The notes under the pieces: model-generated
What the model was told of the DNA's origin: nothing
The model's input: the letters and a program-made list of their open reading frames with translations, nothing else
The model's database searches: none
Program-made: the position numbers and the translations under genes
Part shown: positions 16,983 through 25,475 of the stretch, in pieces
Numbering within the stretch: the first letter of the stretch is position 1
Layout: each line of letters starts with the position of its first letter
Assembly: GCA_027364875.1 (NCBI GenBank)
Contig: DAHXON010000018.1
Span: forward strand, 1 to 45,076
Direction of reading: 5' to 3'
From: Chloroflexota bacterium
GTDB lineage: Bacteria; Chloroflexota; Limnocylindria; Limnocylindrales; CSP1-4
DNA length: 45,076 nt

Positions 16983-17048
16983 AAATGGATCGGCCGAATC
17001 GCCCGATTCGAGCACGAATCGGCGCCTCGCCGGAGGGGAAGACCCTAT

Positions 17049-17921
17049 ATGAGCGCCGCCTTCCGAACGATCGACCCCGGCAGCGCCATAGACGTCGATC
17101 CAGGCCGGCTTCCGATGACCGATCGCGCCTGCCTGCGGTTCATTGTCCGCTCCGGCGTAGTTACCTCAGGTCAGCTGGCCCAGCTCGTGTACGCCAAACC
17201 ACGCCACGCCCAGAAGCGCCTCCTCCAGCTCCATCGGGCCATGCTGCTCGACCGCGCTCCAATCGGTGACACGCCCCCCGGTCGAGCCGAATTCGCCTAC
17301 CGCCTCGGCCTCGTCGGTCATCAGCGTCTCGGCACCAGGCGAACGCCCGCCCCGCCGACGTACACGCGCCACATGCTCGACACCGTCGATGCCGTCATCG
17401 CGCTCAACCGGAGCGACGACCGCGAGCATCCCCCGGTTCAGCTCTGGCTCACCGATGCGATGACTGCCGATGTCCTCGGCCGCTTCGTTCGCCCGGACAG
17501 CATCGTCCTGGTCACGACCGAGGCCGGCTCGGCCGTGCTCGCGCTCGAGATCGACGAGGGCACCGAACACTCGCGGACTATCCGCGCCAAGCTGGCCGCC
17601 TACCGCCGCCCCCTCTCGACACGTCCCAACTGGCACCTGGTCGTCGTAGTCCCAACGCAGGCGCGCGCCGTCTGGATGGCGCGACAGGTGGGATCGCTCG
17701 ATCTCGGTCCGCGGACGTGGGTCGTCACACGTGCCGCTCTCGGCCGCGACTCGCTTGAGGTCGAACTCTTGGCCCTCATCCCCAGAACGTCGCCGCGGTC
17801 GATCCGGTCCCTGCTCAAGCCATCGGCGCGGCTACTGCCGGCGCCGGTCGGCTCGCGTGCCTGGCTCGAGCTGCTCGCGGCCGGCGTAGGTGAGCCGCAA
17901 GACGGGGCGCTGGCGCCCTAG
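17049..17921 (+). CDS. replication-relaxation family protein
   Basis: The 290-residue product matches the replication-relaxation family (Replic_Relax) found on plasmids and conjugative elements, thought to act in relaxation or replication of the element. The N-terminal part is a winged-helix region with the typical pattern: DRACLRFIVRSGVVTSGQLA (about 26-45), then HAQKRLLQLHRAMLLDRAPI, then EFAYRLGLVGHQRL. The rest contains VLALEIDEGTEHSRTIRAKL, a nuclease-like E-x-D stretch, then WHLVVVVPTQARAVWM. ATG 17049 has GGAGGGG about 10 bases upstream; an upstream in-frame start at 16947 would run through the 12-bp repeats and is less likely. It ends the conjugation operon and is convergent with the STAND gene. 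Confidence 0.8.
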   Translation: MSAAFRTIDPGSAIDVDPGRLPMTDRACLRFIVRSGVVTSGQLAQLVYAKPRHAQKRLLQLHRAMLLDRAPIGDTPPGRAEFAYRLGLVGHQRLGTRRTPAPPTYTRHMLDTVDAVIALNRSDDREHPPVQLWLTDAMTADVLGRFVRPDSIVLVTTEAGSAVLALEIDEGTEHSRTIRAKLAAYRRPLSTRPNWHLVVVVPTQARAVWMARQVGSLDLGPRTWVVTRAALGRDSLEVELLALIPRTSPRSIRSLLKPSARLLPAPVGSRAWLELLAAGVGEPQDGALAP

Positions 17922-17979
17922 CCCTCTGCTCCTGGTTACTTGCCATTTAGACTCGGCAACGGGCCGATACCGCGTATGC

Positions 17980-20900
17980 CTACCGAGACAAGTCGAGCTG
18001 ACGGAGTCCCCAATGAGCACGCTCCTCGTCCGTCAGGGCTCGTGCGTGGGTGTCGCGGACTTGCATCTCCTTCCAGGGCAGGTGCCAGGTCCAGATTTCG
18101 CCTCCAGCCGTGCTAGTGACGATGGAGGAGCAGTCTGCTGCAAAATCCATTGAGACCACCCTTCCGGCGTGTGCCGCAGCAAGAAGCTGCCGTCGGGCGG
18201 CAAGGTCCCAGACTCTGACCCACTGACCACTTGCGCCCGCAGCGAACCTACCGTCTCTAGATAGCGCCACGGCATCCATGCCGGTCTCTTGCTTGTGCTG
18301 AAAGTTGGACGAGTACGGATCCTCATCGATGTGTAGGTCCAGCCTGAGAATGTGGAGGGTGCCATCGGCACATCCGACCGCCAGCGTCCGGCCATCACCG
18401 GCGAATGATGCGCACGTCCACTTGGGCGGCATCGAGGATGCCGAGCAGACTGTCTCGTGCGTCGTCACGTCCCAGGCGATGATGGGGCCGTCCGGTCCCA
18501 CGCTGACCTTGCAGACGGCGGCTAGCCTCTGCCCATCGGCGGAGAATCCAAGGTAGTCGATCATCCCTGAAGGGTGCCGAAATGACTCCGCCGACCTCTC
18601 GTCGGCCGTATTGCCCGTGATCACAAGGTCTCGGTACGCTATCGCATAGCGCTCCGCACCGAATGAGAGAGCCACGGCCCTAACGGTCTCACTATGAAGG
18701 TGCCACCTCCGAACGATGTCTCCGCGGGCCAACTCCTGTAGCACAACCTCGGCCTGCCTCCCAATCAAGGCCAGGCGCCCATCGCCCGAAACGTCGGTGA
18801 TACCGTCTGAACTCAGCAATGACGCTTGAGAGAAACTGTCTCGAGACGTGCTGCTGATCGCGAATTGCCGCCTCGCGCCATGGCCATCGGGGCCAAGAGT
18901 CGCGACGCGCCCATCTGACAAAGCAAGCACTCGCTCGATCTCACCGGGAGCTCTGAGCACCTCAGCGGCGCGTGCCTCCAACGGAAGCCACCGGATGTCG
19001 AGTTCCTTGTTGCTAGGTTCGAGTGGGCGCGTCCGGACATCAACGGCCATCAACCGGCCGTCCGGGCAGAACCCGGCCGCACTCGCGCGGACCCGCAACA
19101 AGGCCCTGCCGCTGATGATTTCGGAGACGACGCCAAGCCGATCACGGGATCGATCGGGTGGACACCAGCGAAGGCCATTCCTCACTGAAAAGACGGGGCT
19201 GATGATGGCAACGTCTGCGGGACAGCCAAGCTTCCACTGGTCAGAGTCCAGGTCCCACGTAGCAACAGTGGCCGGATCCTCCAATGAACTAGCGATCACG
19301 CGGCCACTGTCTTCCGTGAAAGCGATGTGCCAGTCGCCGTGGCCTGGCAACTCCTCTGTCCGTGCAACGGTGGTCCCGGTTAGCGCGTCCAGGATACGGA
19401 GACCCCCGGCTGGAACGAACGACAGCGACGAGCTCGTCGAACCAGATGGACGCTCGTACGGCACGGTGCTCCCCGCCGCGACTGCAATCCGCCGGCCGTC
19501 TGGCGAGAAGACTGCCCCTGCGGAGGGGATTCCCTTTGCTACTACTCGAACAACCTCGCTTCCGCTCCAGACCAGAAGCTCCCCTTGAGCGGAGACCGCC
19601 ATCGCGGTGTGACCGTTGAAGTAGAACGCGGTTGGGGGTCTGAGACCTGGTTGCTTAGTCTCCGACAGCTCCAGCTCCGACAGCTCCAGCTTCGTTAGGG
19701 CATCCCATATCTTGGCAATGCCGTCTTGGCACGCCAGAACATATCGACCATCCGGCGAAAACAGAAGCGATCGCCACCTACCGGACTGGGCGTGCCCGCT
19801 GGGTTCGCTGAAGCACTCCCGACCGCTTTGCGGATCCCACGCCCTGACCCAGTCCCTGGAGATCGCGGCACGAGCTGCACCTTCTGACGCAACTGGAGTC
19901 TCGGCAGTGAGCACGTACCTCGCACCGGGCGCCACCCAAGCCCGATCAGTACCTCGCGGGACCAAGAGTTCCTCCGCATCCCAATCCTGCCGCCACACCG
20001 CGTAGCGGAGCAGGTCATCGGCTTCCGGGCTCGAATGTTCATCCGTCAGCGCCCGTGCGAGCGCCAGAAGAAGGTCGGGGTGGACATGTCGGTTCTCGCG
20101 AACGATCTCTCGCGCGATCTCAGCCGAGGCGCGCCGTTCCGCATCGATTGAGCACTGAACGAAATGGCGGACAAGCGGGTCCACGTTGTCGGCTCGCGCC
20201 AGCATACGCCGTGTGGCTGCGTGCAGGAGGGAGCCACTTAGGAGCTCGACGGCCGATTGGCCTCGGCGGGTCCAGTACTTGGCCCGTCTGGTCAACTCAT
20301 CATCGAACTCAAGGTCCGTGCGATGCGCCACGATCGCATCACGCAACCGGCGCCAAGATTCCAGGAGCGTGTCGTGGGCGGGGACAACGGAGAAGCCGTC
20401 TACTGTGAGAAGCCTCGCTTCGACGAATTCATCGAGGACTCGTCTCTGGCTAGGAGAGAACTCCGAAAGGAGTCGAGAACGGCCCATCGCTGGGCGATCT
20501 GGCTCCACGGTGACCAGCTCGAGGAGGGACGCCAGTACTTCATCTTCGGTCGACTGCGCTTCAAGGAGACGGAGAAGAGCGGCCTCGGCGGCCACCTCGA
20601 TGGACATAGCAACGCGACCAGTGAGGTCATACATGACAGTGGTGATCTCGGTCGTGCCCGTCTTTCGGGCCACTTCCTGGAGACGTGCCATTGTGTCGGC
20701 CAAGAGAGGTAGAGCTGAGCCGCTCCCCGCGTCGTTCGCAATCCGGGCGGCCAGGCTAGGTTTGATGCGGAGGCCAGCCCTTCTCGCAGGCTCCGCGATG
20801 ACCTCAACGAGCTGATCACGCGCAAGCGCCAGCAGGGGAAAGCAGATGGCGTCGGATCCGATTCTGTCGAGGGCATCGCCAACGAACTCCTTGCGCACGA

Positions 20901-21762
20901 TGAACAACGCGGATGTCGGCGACCCCATCAAGCCTTCGCCCACACCCGTGAAACCATCCCTGGAAGCGAGAAGGCGCTCGGCCTGGTCGATAATCAACAA
21001 CAGGCGCTTTCCCTCGGCGACCGCCACGAGAGCCTCTTGGCGTATCTGCTCGACCGACTGGAGATCGGGAGCGATTGAGGCAGCTACAGCCCAATGGCCT
21101 TGGGCTTCCATGACGGGGACGATGCCGGCACCGATGAAAGATGACTTGCCAACGCCCGACGCTCCCGTTACGAGTATCCGGCCGCCTCGCGCCCAGGTCT
21201 CACCCAGCATACTCACCAGCCGGTCGATCTCATCGTCGCGTCCAACGAAGAAATGGCGGTCGGCAGCTCGGAAAGGCCGCAATCCTGGAAACGCGTCTCC
21301 CTCATCCTCATGCCGGGCGGAAGAAACGGCCGCCTCAATTCGTGCGAGGCCGGCCAGAGTCTCCCTTACTCCGAGGATTGAGGCCGTCGCCGCAAGGGCC
21401 GCATCCTTGCGGAGCTCGACTCCCAGTTCGTGGGCTAGGCTTGCGATGAAGGCCATCCCCGCATCAGCGGGGCCCTCACCAAAGAGCTTGGTCCATTGCT
21501 CGGTGCAGATCGGCCAACCCCGCGGGTCGGCTCCGACAGCCACTCCAAGAAGCTCGTCTGCCACCCCGGGCTTATGGATGAAGTCGATCTCGGCGCTGAG
21601 CTGAGCTGCACGCTCATGCCCATGTACAGCCCGACCTGCGGCTCTGCGAAGAGCCTTCCCCTCACTTGAGCCGAGCATGCCAGGGGCGATGCGGCCCTGA
21701 AGGGCAGAGAGCAAGGACGATGCGATCGCCTCGGCGAGTGCGCCGACGCCTAGGTTCAACAT
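17980..21762 (-). CDS. nSTAND1 NTPase with WD40-like propeller
   Basis: STAND NTPases are molecular switches that oligomerise on sensing a ligand and fire an effector; many bacterial ones are defence proteins. Read from ATG 21762 the product has 1260 residues. Residues 1-150 are an unassigned, mostly helical region. Then GLRPFRAADRHFFVGRDDEI opens the NTPase, with Walker A GASGVGKSSFIGAG (about 196-209), Walker B RLLLIIDQAERLL, and helical STAND arms with RVLDEFVEARLLT. The last 600 residues repeat the propeller signature (FSPDGRYVLACQDG, FSPDGRRIAVA, FSADGQRLAAV, SRDGRFAAGASG). GTG 21939 would add 59 basic residues without a ribosome site. It lies opposite the conjugation genes. An antiphage role is inference. 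Confidence 0.85.
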   Translation of the reverse strand: MLNLGVGALAEAIASSLLSALQGRIAPGMLGSSEGKALRRAAGRAVHGHERAAQLSAEIDFIHKPGVADELLGVAVGADPRGWPICTEQWTKLFGEGPADAGMAFIASLAHELGVELRKDAALAATASILGVRETLAGLARIEAAVSSARHEDEGDAFPGLRPFRAADRHFFVGRDDEIDRLVSMLGETWARGGRILVTGASGVGKSSFIGAGIVPVMEAQGHWAVAASIAPDLQSVEQIRQEALVAVAEGKRLLLIIDQAERLLASRDGFTGVGEGLMGSPTSALFIVRKEFVGDALDRIGSDAICFPLLALARDQLVEVIAEPARRAGLRIKPSLAARIANDAGSGSALPLLADTMARLQEVARKTGTTEITTVMYDLTGRVAMSIEVAAEAALLRLLEAQSTEDEVLASLLELVTVEPDRPAMGRSRLLSEFSPSQRRVLDEFVEARLLTVDGFSVVPAHDTLLESWRRLRDAIVAHRTDLEFDDELTRRAKYWTRRGQSAVELLSGSLLHAATRRMLARADNVDPLVRHFVQCSIDAERRASAEIAREIVRENRHVHPDLLLALARALTDEHSSPEADDLLRYAVWRQDWDAEELLVPRGTDRAWVAPGARYVLTAETPVASEGAARAAISRDWVRAWDPQSGRECFSEPSGHAQSGRWRSLLFSPDGRYVLACQDGIAKIWDALTKLELSELELSETKQPGLRPPTAFYFNGHTAMAVSAQGELLVWSGSEVVRVVAKGIPSAGAVFSPDGRRIAVAAGSTVPYERPSGSTSSSLSFVPAGGLRILDALTGTTVARTEELPGHGDWHIAFTEDSGRVIASSLEDPATVATWDLDSDQWKLGCPADVAIISPVFSVRNGLRWCPPDRSRDRLGVVSEIISGRALLRVRASAAGFCPDGRLMAVDVRTRPLEPSNKELDIRWLPLEARAAEVLRAPGEIERVLALSDGRVATLGPDGHGARRQFAISSTSRDSFSQASLLSSDGITDVSGDGRLALIGRQAEVVLQELARGDIVRRWHLHSETVRAVALSFGAERYAIAYRDLVITGNTADERSAESFRHPSGMIDYLGFSADGQRLAAVCKVSVGPDGPIIAWDVTTHETVCSASSMPPKWTCASFAGDGRTLAVGCADGTLHILRLDLHIDEDPYSSNFQHKQETGMDAVALSRDGRFAAGASGQWVRVWDLAARRQLLAAAHAGRVVSMDFAADCSSIVTSTAGGEIWTWHLPWKEMQVRDTHARALTDEERAHWGLRQLDLSR
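19661..19690. repeat. 15-bp tandem duplication inside the STAND gene
   Basis: TCCGACAGCTCCAGC occurs twice in tandem in frame. It duplicates the five residues LELSE on the minus strand in a loop between propeller blades, so it probably does not harm the fold. Confidence 0.8.
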
Positions 21763-22575
21763 GGGCGTCGTCCGGTCATTTCCCTCAGGCCCCCTCCCGG
21801 TTGTGCCAGCTGCACCCCGGGATGTTCTCACAAGCTTCACTAGCCTTCCATCGGCCAACGCAGAGGGGTTGGGCCGACGGTCCTTTCGGCTGAAGAATCC
21901 ACGCTCCCGCGCTTGCAGATTGACAGTCCGCCTACGCACCTGGAGGGCGGGGCTAGTTGGGCGGTCAATGGTACGCCGAAAGGTACGCAGAATGCCTTGA
22001 ATGTCCGGCTGGGTCGGCCTACCGTGATCTTCGGCGACCGGCCCAGAACGCGGAATGCGTATCCCCGCTAGAGACCGGTCGCCTCCACTCTCGGGAGCTT
22101 CCCGACGCGAGCTCCCGTGGCCAGAGCCGCATCAAGCGTCGGCGCCGGTTCCCTTTCGGGCTCTCGGCGATCTCGCACCTTACCAACCCGCATAGCGCTG
22201 CCAATCGCACGTAATCAACGAGCGACTGCGCGGCCACGGCCAGATGGGCGAACCCGACCGGAGCGTCCGGTCGAACGGTGACGACAAGCTCCGCACCGAA
22301 CGAACCGACGCTCGGCCGCCCTCGCGCATGCATGGGTGGTCAGCCGGTCGTTCGTTCGCAGCGATCCGTCAGCCGTTCGGCCCAACCACTCCGATCCGAT
22401 GCCCGCCTTTCAAGCAAAGGAGGCATGCCAGACAGGAGCATCCCAAACGCCACTCGCGCAACGGGACCGGGCCGATCGCCAGATGCGATCGCGTTAGCGG
22501 CCGGTGCGTAACCTGGCCGCCGTTCCCCGGTCCCTCCGACCCATTCGACAAGCTCGAACGCAGAAGGAGATATCG
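21763..22575. other. long upstream region between the STAND gene and the Ubl operon
   Basis: About 810 bases separate the chosen starts of two divergent genes. The open frames here are Arg/Pro/Ala-rich and lack ribosome sites, so I call no gene. It contains the direct repeat at 21968-21990. Promoters for both divergent units must lie here, but none is clear. Confidence 0.55.
21968..21990. repeat. right copy of the 23-bp direct repeat
   Basis: It has GGTACGC at 21970 and at 21982, matches 11424-11446 in 21 of 23 positions in the same orientation, and is likewise followed by CTTGA at an offset of 28. The two copies bracket 10.5 kb that contains the conjugation genes and the nSTAND1 gene. Confidence 0.75.
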
Positions 22576-22818
22576 ATGGAAACGACGGCAACAGAGGCAC
22601 AGGCGACGCGAGTCGTCTACGGCGTCAACGATCTCGAAGTCGATCTGGCGGGCCGACGCATTGCGGCGGTGTATCCGGTCCTCGAGCAGGTCCTGAACAT
22701 CCCCCGCGAGGCGAAGGTGACCGTCAACGGCGGTTCGGTCGACGACGACTACGTCGTCCGCCCGGGCGACGAGATCGAGTTCCTCAAGAACGCCGGCGTG
22801 AAGGGCCACCAGGCCTGA
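22576..22818 (+). CDS. ubiquitin-like (ThiS/MoaD/PRTRC-C-like) protein
   Basis: The 80-residue product has the beta-grasp pattern of ThiS/MoaD-like proteins: strand TRVVYGVNDLEV, a helix around AVYPVLEQVLNI, then KVTVNGGSV, then VVRPGDEIEFLKNAGVKG. The end resembles the GTKG end of PRTRC protein C (Prok_Ub). Mature Ubls end in Gly for activation by an E1; here Gly77 is followed by HQA, so three residues may need removal, perhaps by the JAB peptidase two genes downstream. ATG 22576 has a strong site, AGAAGGAG, 6 bases upstream, the best in this operon, consistent with a need for high abundance. E2, JAB and E1 genes follow. Sulfur-carrier function is an alternative, but no cofactor-synthesis gene is near. 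Confidence 0.82.
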   Translation: METTATEAQATRVVYGVNDLEVDLAGRRIAAVYPVLEQVLNIPREAKVTVNGGSVDDDYVVRPGDEIEFLKNAGVKGHQA

Positions 22819-22837
22819 GCAACGTCGGTGGGCGAGC

Positions 22838-22869
22838 GGCGGGAGTCCGGATCCATTCGGCCTCCCGCC
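22838..22869 (+). promoter_or_regulatory. intra-operon hairpin between Ubl and E2 genes
   Basis: GGCGGGAG at 22838-22845 pairs perfectly with CTCCCGCC at 22862-22869 around a 16-base loop. It sits in the 84-base gap after the Ubl gene. It could protect or partly terminate the short Ubl transcript so that more Ubl than enzyme is made; this is inference. Confidence 0.5.
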
Positions 22870-22902
22870 TCGGGCCCCGCTGAGGAAAGGAGATCAGACG
22901 CC

Positions 22903-23697
22903 ATGCCGCAGTTGCGCACCTACCTTCGCATCGAAGGCGAACTCGTCAGCCACGTGACCGAGAAGGTCGACCGCGAGGTCGAGCTATCGGCCCTTCTCGA
23001 CGAGGTCGTCCGAAACCAGCCGATCAGTACCGGTCGGCTTCCCGCCAACACCCGGTTTCTCGTCCGTCTCGGCGAGCGCGAGGCATACGTCCTCGAGCAG
23101 CCGCCGATGCGGCGGGTCATCGAGTTCCACGCGAGTCAACGTTCCGGGTCCGAGCCGAACCAATATCGACTCGCGCTCCCATTCGTGGTGTTCGTCGTGG
23201 GCGTTGAGGCCGGCCAGATCACAAGCCTCGCCAACTTCTTCCGAACGAGCCCGATCCATTCGATCGACGATCAGCTCAACCACTCGTGCCTGCCGAACAC
23301 GTCGGACGACGGCGTCGTCTGCCTAGGGTCGGTGCGAGTGTCGGGCCGATCGATCGGCGAGCGAATCGACGCTCTGATCGGCGCCTTCTGGGCGAGCCGC
23401 TTCAACCAGGATCTCCATCGCCATTCGCTGCCGTTCTCCGGCGGCTTTCGGAGTTGGGCGTCCCGGAGTCGAAGCGACCCGCTCGCGGCACTGTCGCTTC
23501 AATACGACCCGACGTGGCGGACCATCCGCCAGGTCGCCGCCTACATGGTCGGAGCAAGAGAGACCGACATCCCCGACTCGGGAGTCGCCGAGCCCGACAT
23601 CTCCGAGACCGACGTCGTGACGCCGATCCCGGAGCCAGACGTTCCTGCGCCGGTTCCGGAAGCCGAGGGAGGCGACGCCGATGCGTCAGCTGCCTGA
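22903..23697 (+). CDS. E2-like conjugating protein (PRTRC-B / Prok-E2_D-like)
   Basis: The 264-residue product has a UBC-like core. After strands RRVIEFHA and YRLALPFVVFVVGV it reads CLPNTSDDGVVCLGSVRV, which mirrors the active-site stretch of eukaryotic E2s (HPN, then G-x-ICL). Cys140 is the expected thioester residue; Cys129 is a second candidate. This pattern and the setting fit PRTRC system protein B. The C-terminal 45 residues are a disordered Pro/Glu/Asp/Val-rich tail. GAGGAAAGGAG lies before ATG 22903, which is preferred to the frame's earlier start at 22828, whose extra residues overlie the hairpin. The next gene overlaps its end by 17 bases. Confidence 0.82.
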   Translation: MPQLRTYLRIEGELVSHVTEKVDREVELSALLDEVVRNQPISTGRLPANTRFLVRLGEREAYVLEQPPMRRVIEFHASQRSGSEPNQYRLALPFVVFVVGVEAGQITSLANFFRTSPIHSIDDQLNHSCLPNTSDDGVVCLGSVRVSGRSIGERIDALIGAFWASRFNQDLHRHSLPFSGGFRSWASRSRSDPLAALSLQYDPTWRTIRQVAAYMVGARETDIPDSGVAEPDISETDVVTPIPEPDVPAPVPEAEGGDADASAA

Positions 23698-23959
23698 GGC
23701 GTTTCGGTCAGTTTCGGCTCTTGAGCCACGCGATCTCTGGGAGACGATTGGGCCACGACTCGTGGACTCGGTCTACGAGCCCTCGATCGATCGGCTTGAA
23801 GTCCAGGCACTCACGATCGCGGTCGCGACGCTTCGGGCGTCGGGCCGGCGAATGCGTGACGCACTCGTGTACGACACGCGTTCGTTCCACCGACTCGAAG
23901 CTGCGGTCTTCCGGATCCCGGAGCGGATCGTGGAGGCGAGCAATGTTCCCGATCGTTGA
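23681..23959 (+). CDS. unknown 92-residue protein between E2 and JAB genes
   Basis: The product is all-helical in appearance (PRDLWETIGPRLVDSVYEPS, LEVQALTIAVATLRASGRRM, FHRLEAAVFRIPERIVEASN), without Cys, signal peptide or membrane helix. I do not recognise a family. Its ATG lies 17 bases inside the end of the E2 gene and its stop lies 17 bases inside the JAB gene, so it is co-translated with both, and selection must act on overlapping frames. It has the size of a small adaptor, scaffold or E3-like helper for the ubiquitin-like pathway; that is only inference from position. Confidence 0.7.
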   Translation: MRQLPEAFRSVSALEPRDLWETIGPRLVDSVYEPSIDRLEVQALTIAVATLRASGRRMRDALVYDTRSFHRLEAAVFRIPERIVEASNVPDR

Positions 23960-24758
23960 AGCCGGTTCGCCGGCACTGGGAGGGACCTCGCTGCCGGCGT
24001 TCGTCGTGGCCAGAGACGGGCTGTATCTGCGCAAGCGGAGCCTGCTCGGACTCTCCCAGACGAAGGTCGACCGAGTCGCCCATCTTCCGCGCGGCAAGGC
24101 CTTTCTCGACTACCGGCTCCCGAAGCTCCCCGCGGAGCTCGTGGGCCAGGTCGTCGGGTTCTTCCGAGCGGTCTACCAGCGCCAACAAACGGAGGCGATC
24201 GTCCTGCTCCTGTGGCAGGCCGACCATTTCGAACTGCTGGTCCCACTGCAATCGGCGACGTCGGTCTCGGTCCGGCACAAGCTCGATCCCTCGAGCGTGC
24301 CGACCGGCTCCCGACTAGTCGGCACGATCCACTCGCACGGCGCCTTCTCGGCGTTTGCGAGTGCGACCGATGAGGATGACGAGGCCGACCTCGACGGACT
24401 CCACGTCGTGGTCGGAGACCTCCTCCGGCGGAAGCCATCGTTCTCGGCGGCCCTCGTCGTCGACGGCCATCGCTTCACGGCCCGCCTGAGCCAGGTGCTC
24501 GAACGGCCGGGAGAGGTAGTGCCGCCGCCCGACGAGTGGCTCTCCCGAGTGAAGGTCGCTCCGCCGCCTCGGATCAAGCCGTGGAAGAAGTACCAGCCTC
24601 TCAAGTTGCTGCCCGGCAAGATCGAGCATCCAGTCACGTCGCCAGATCGGCGACGGCTGGACGAACTCCTCGACGCCGCGGCAAGCATTGCCGAGAAGCT
24701 CGGCTACCGGCTCCGCACCGATCTCGTTCCTTCCGAGGAAGGAGCGGCAGATGCCTAG
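23943..24758 (+). CDS. JAB/JAMM metallopeptidase (PRTRC-A-like)
   Basis: JAB domains are zinc isopeptidases that mature Ubl precursors or remove Ubls from targets. In this 271-residue product the motif is complete: Glu84 in QQTEAIVLLLW, then GTIHSHGAFSAFASATDEDD with His130, His132, Ser140 and Asp143, spaced as HxH-x7-S-x2-D. The N-terminal 80 residues form a separate beta-rich domain (FVVARDGLYLRKRSLLG), as in PRTRC protein A. The C-terminal 80 residues are basic and Pro-rich and then helical. ATG 23943 overlaps the preceding gene by 17 bases; the frame continues open to 23286 but overlies the E2 coding region, so that part is not coding. The E1 gene starts 8 bases before its end. Confidence 0.88.
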   Translation: MFPIVEAGSPALGGTSLPAFVVARDGLYLRKRSLLGLSQTKVDRVAHLPRGKAFLDYRLPKLPAELVGQVVGFFRAVYQRQQTEAIVLLLWQADHFELLVPLQSATSVSVRHKLDPSSVPTGSRLVGTIHSHGAFSAFASATDEDDEADLDGLHVVVGDLLRRKPSFSAALVVDGHRFTARLSQVLERPGEVVPPPDEWLSRVKVAPPPRIKPWKKYQPLKLLPGKIEHPVTSPDRRRLDELLDAAASIAEKLGYRLRTDLVPSEEGAADA

Positions 24759-25446
24759 TCGGTTTGTCCTGGTTGGTTGTGGCGGCATCGGCTCACAGCT
24801 GCTGGCGCCACTGGTCCGGTGTCTCCGCAACAACTCCCGCGAAGCCTTGCTCGTGCTCGTCGACGGCGACGTCTTCGAGCCAGGCAACGCGCTTCGCCAG
24901 GAGTTCCCGGCATCGGCCCTCGGCCTCAACAAGGCCGAGGCCCTCGCCAGTTGGGTCCGTGAAGCAGGCCTCGCCTGCCAGGCGGTCCCGCTCTATCTAG
25001 ACGAGGCGAACGTCGGCGATGTCGTCCGAGAGGGCGATCTCGTCCTTCTCGCGGTCGACAACCATCGAACGCGAGCGCTCGTCGATCGCCACATTTGCAG
25101 CCTAGCCGAGGCCACGCTCATCAGCGGCGGCAACGACGAGATAGACGGCAACGTCCAGCTCGTCCGCCGGCGTAACGGCGTCAGCCTCGACGGCACCCTC
25201 GTCGAGATCCATCCCGAGATCGCCACTGCGACCGACGGTCCGGCCAGCGGCGAAGGATGCACGGCACGAGTTGCCGAGCGTCCCCAACTGCTCGTCACGA
25301 ACCTCATGGTCGCCTCCGCGATGCTCAACTGCCTCTGGTCCATCTGCGAAACAGGCAGCGCCCCGTATAGCGAGGTCTACCTCGACGTCGTCCAGAACGC
25401 GGCCCGCCCGCGTCGCTGGTTCCGGGCCGAGGTGGACGCAGCCTAA
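24751..25446 (+). CDS. ThiF-type E1 activating enzyme
   Basis: E1/ThiF proteins adenylate the C-terminal Gly of a Ubl. The 231-residue product is a full minimal domain: VLVGCGGIGSQ (GCGGIGS at 9-15) for ATP, LVDGDVFEPGNALRQEFP with the conserved Asp, Asn and Arg-Gln of the family, LLAVDNHRTRALVD with the second Asp and Arg, and GEGCTARVAERPQLLVTN, where Cys170 is the likely thioester residue. The zinc-binding Cys pairs of MoeB are absent, as in PRTRC ThiF proteins. The ATG lies inside the JAB stop region (8-base overlap), so the two are coupled. A long hairpin follows before the AAA ATPase gene. Confidence 0.88.
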   Translation: MPSRFVLVGCGGIGSQLLAPLVRCLRNNSREALLVLVDGDVFEPGNALRQEFPASALGLNKAEALASWVREAGLACQAVPLYLDEANVGDVVREGDLVLLAVDNHRTRALVDRHICSLAEATLISGGNDEIDGNVQLVRRRNGVSLDGTLVEIHPEIATATDGPASGEGCTARVAERPQLLVTNLMVASAMLNCLWSICETGSAPYSEVYLDVVQNAARPRRWFRAEVDAA

Positions 25447-25475
25447 CGGGAGCGGGTTGTCACAGGTGCACATGC

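Noticed and set aside
23286-23942. Long upstream extension of the JAB frame
   Set aside because: It is the shadow of the E2 and 92-residue genes; protein-like sequence begins at ATG 23943.
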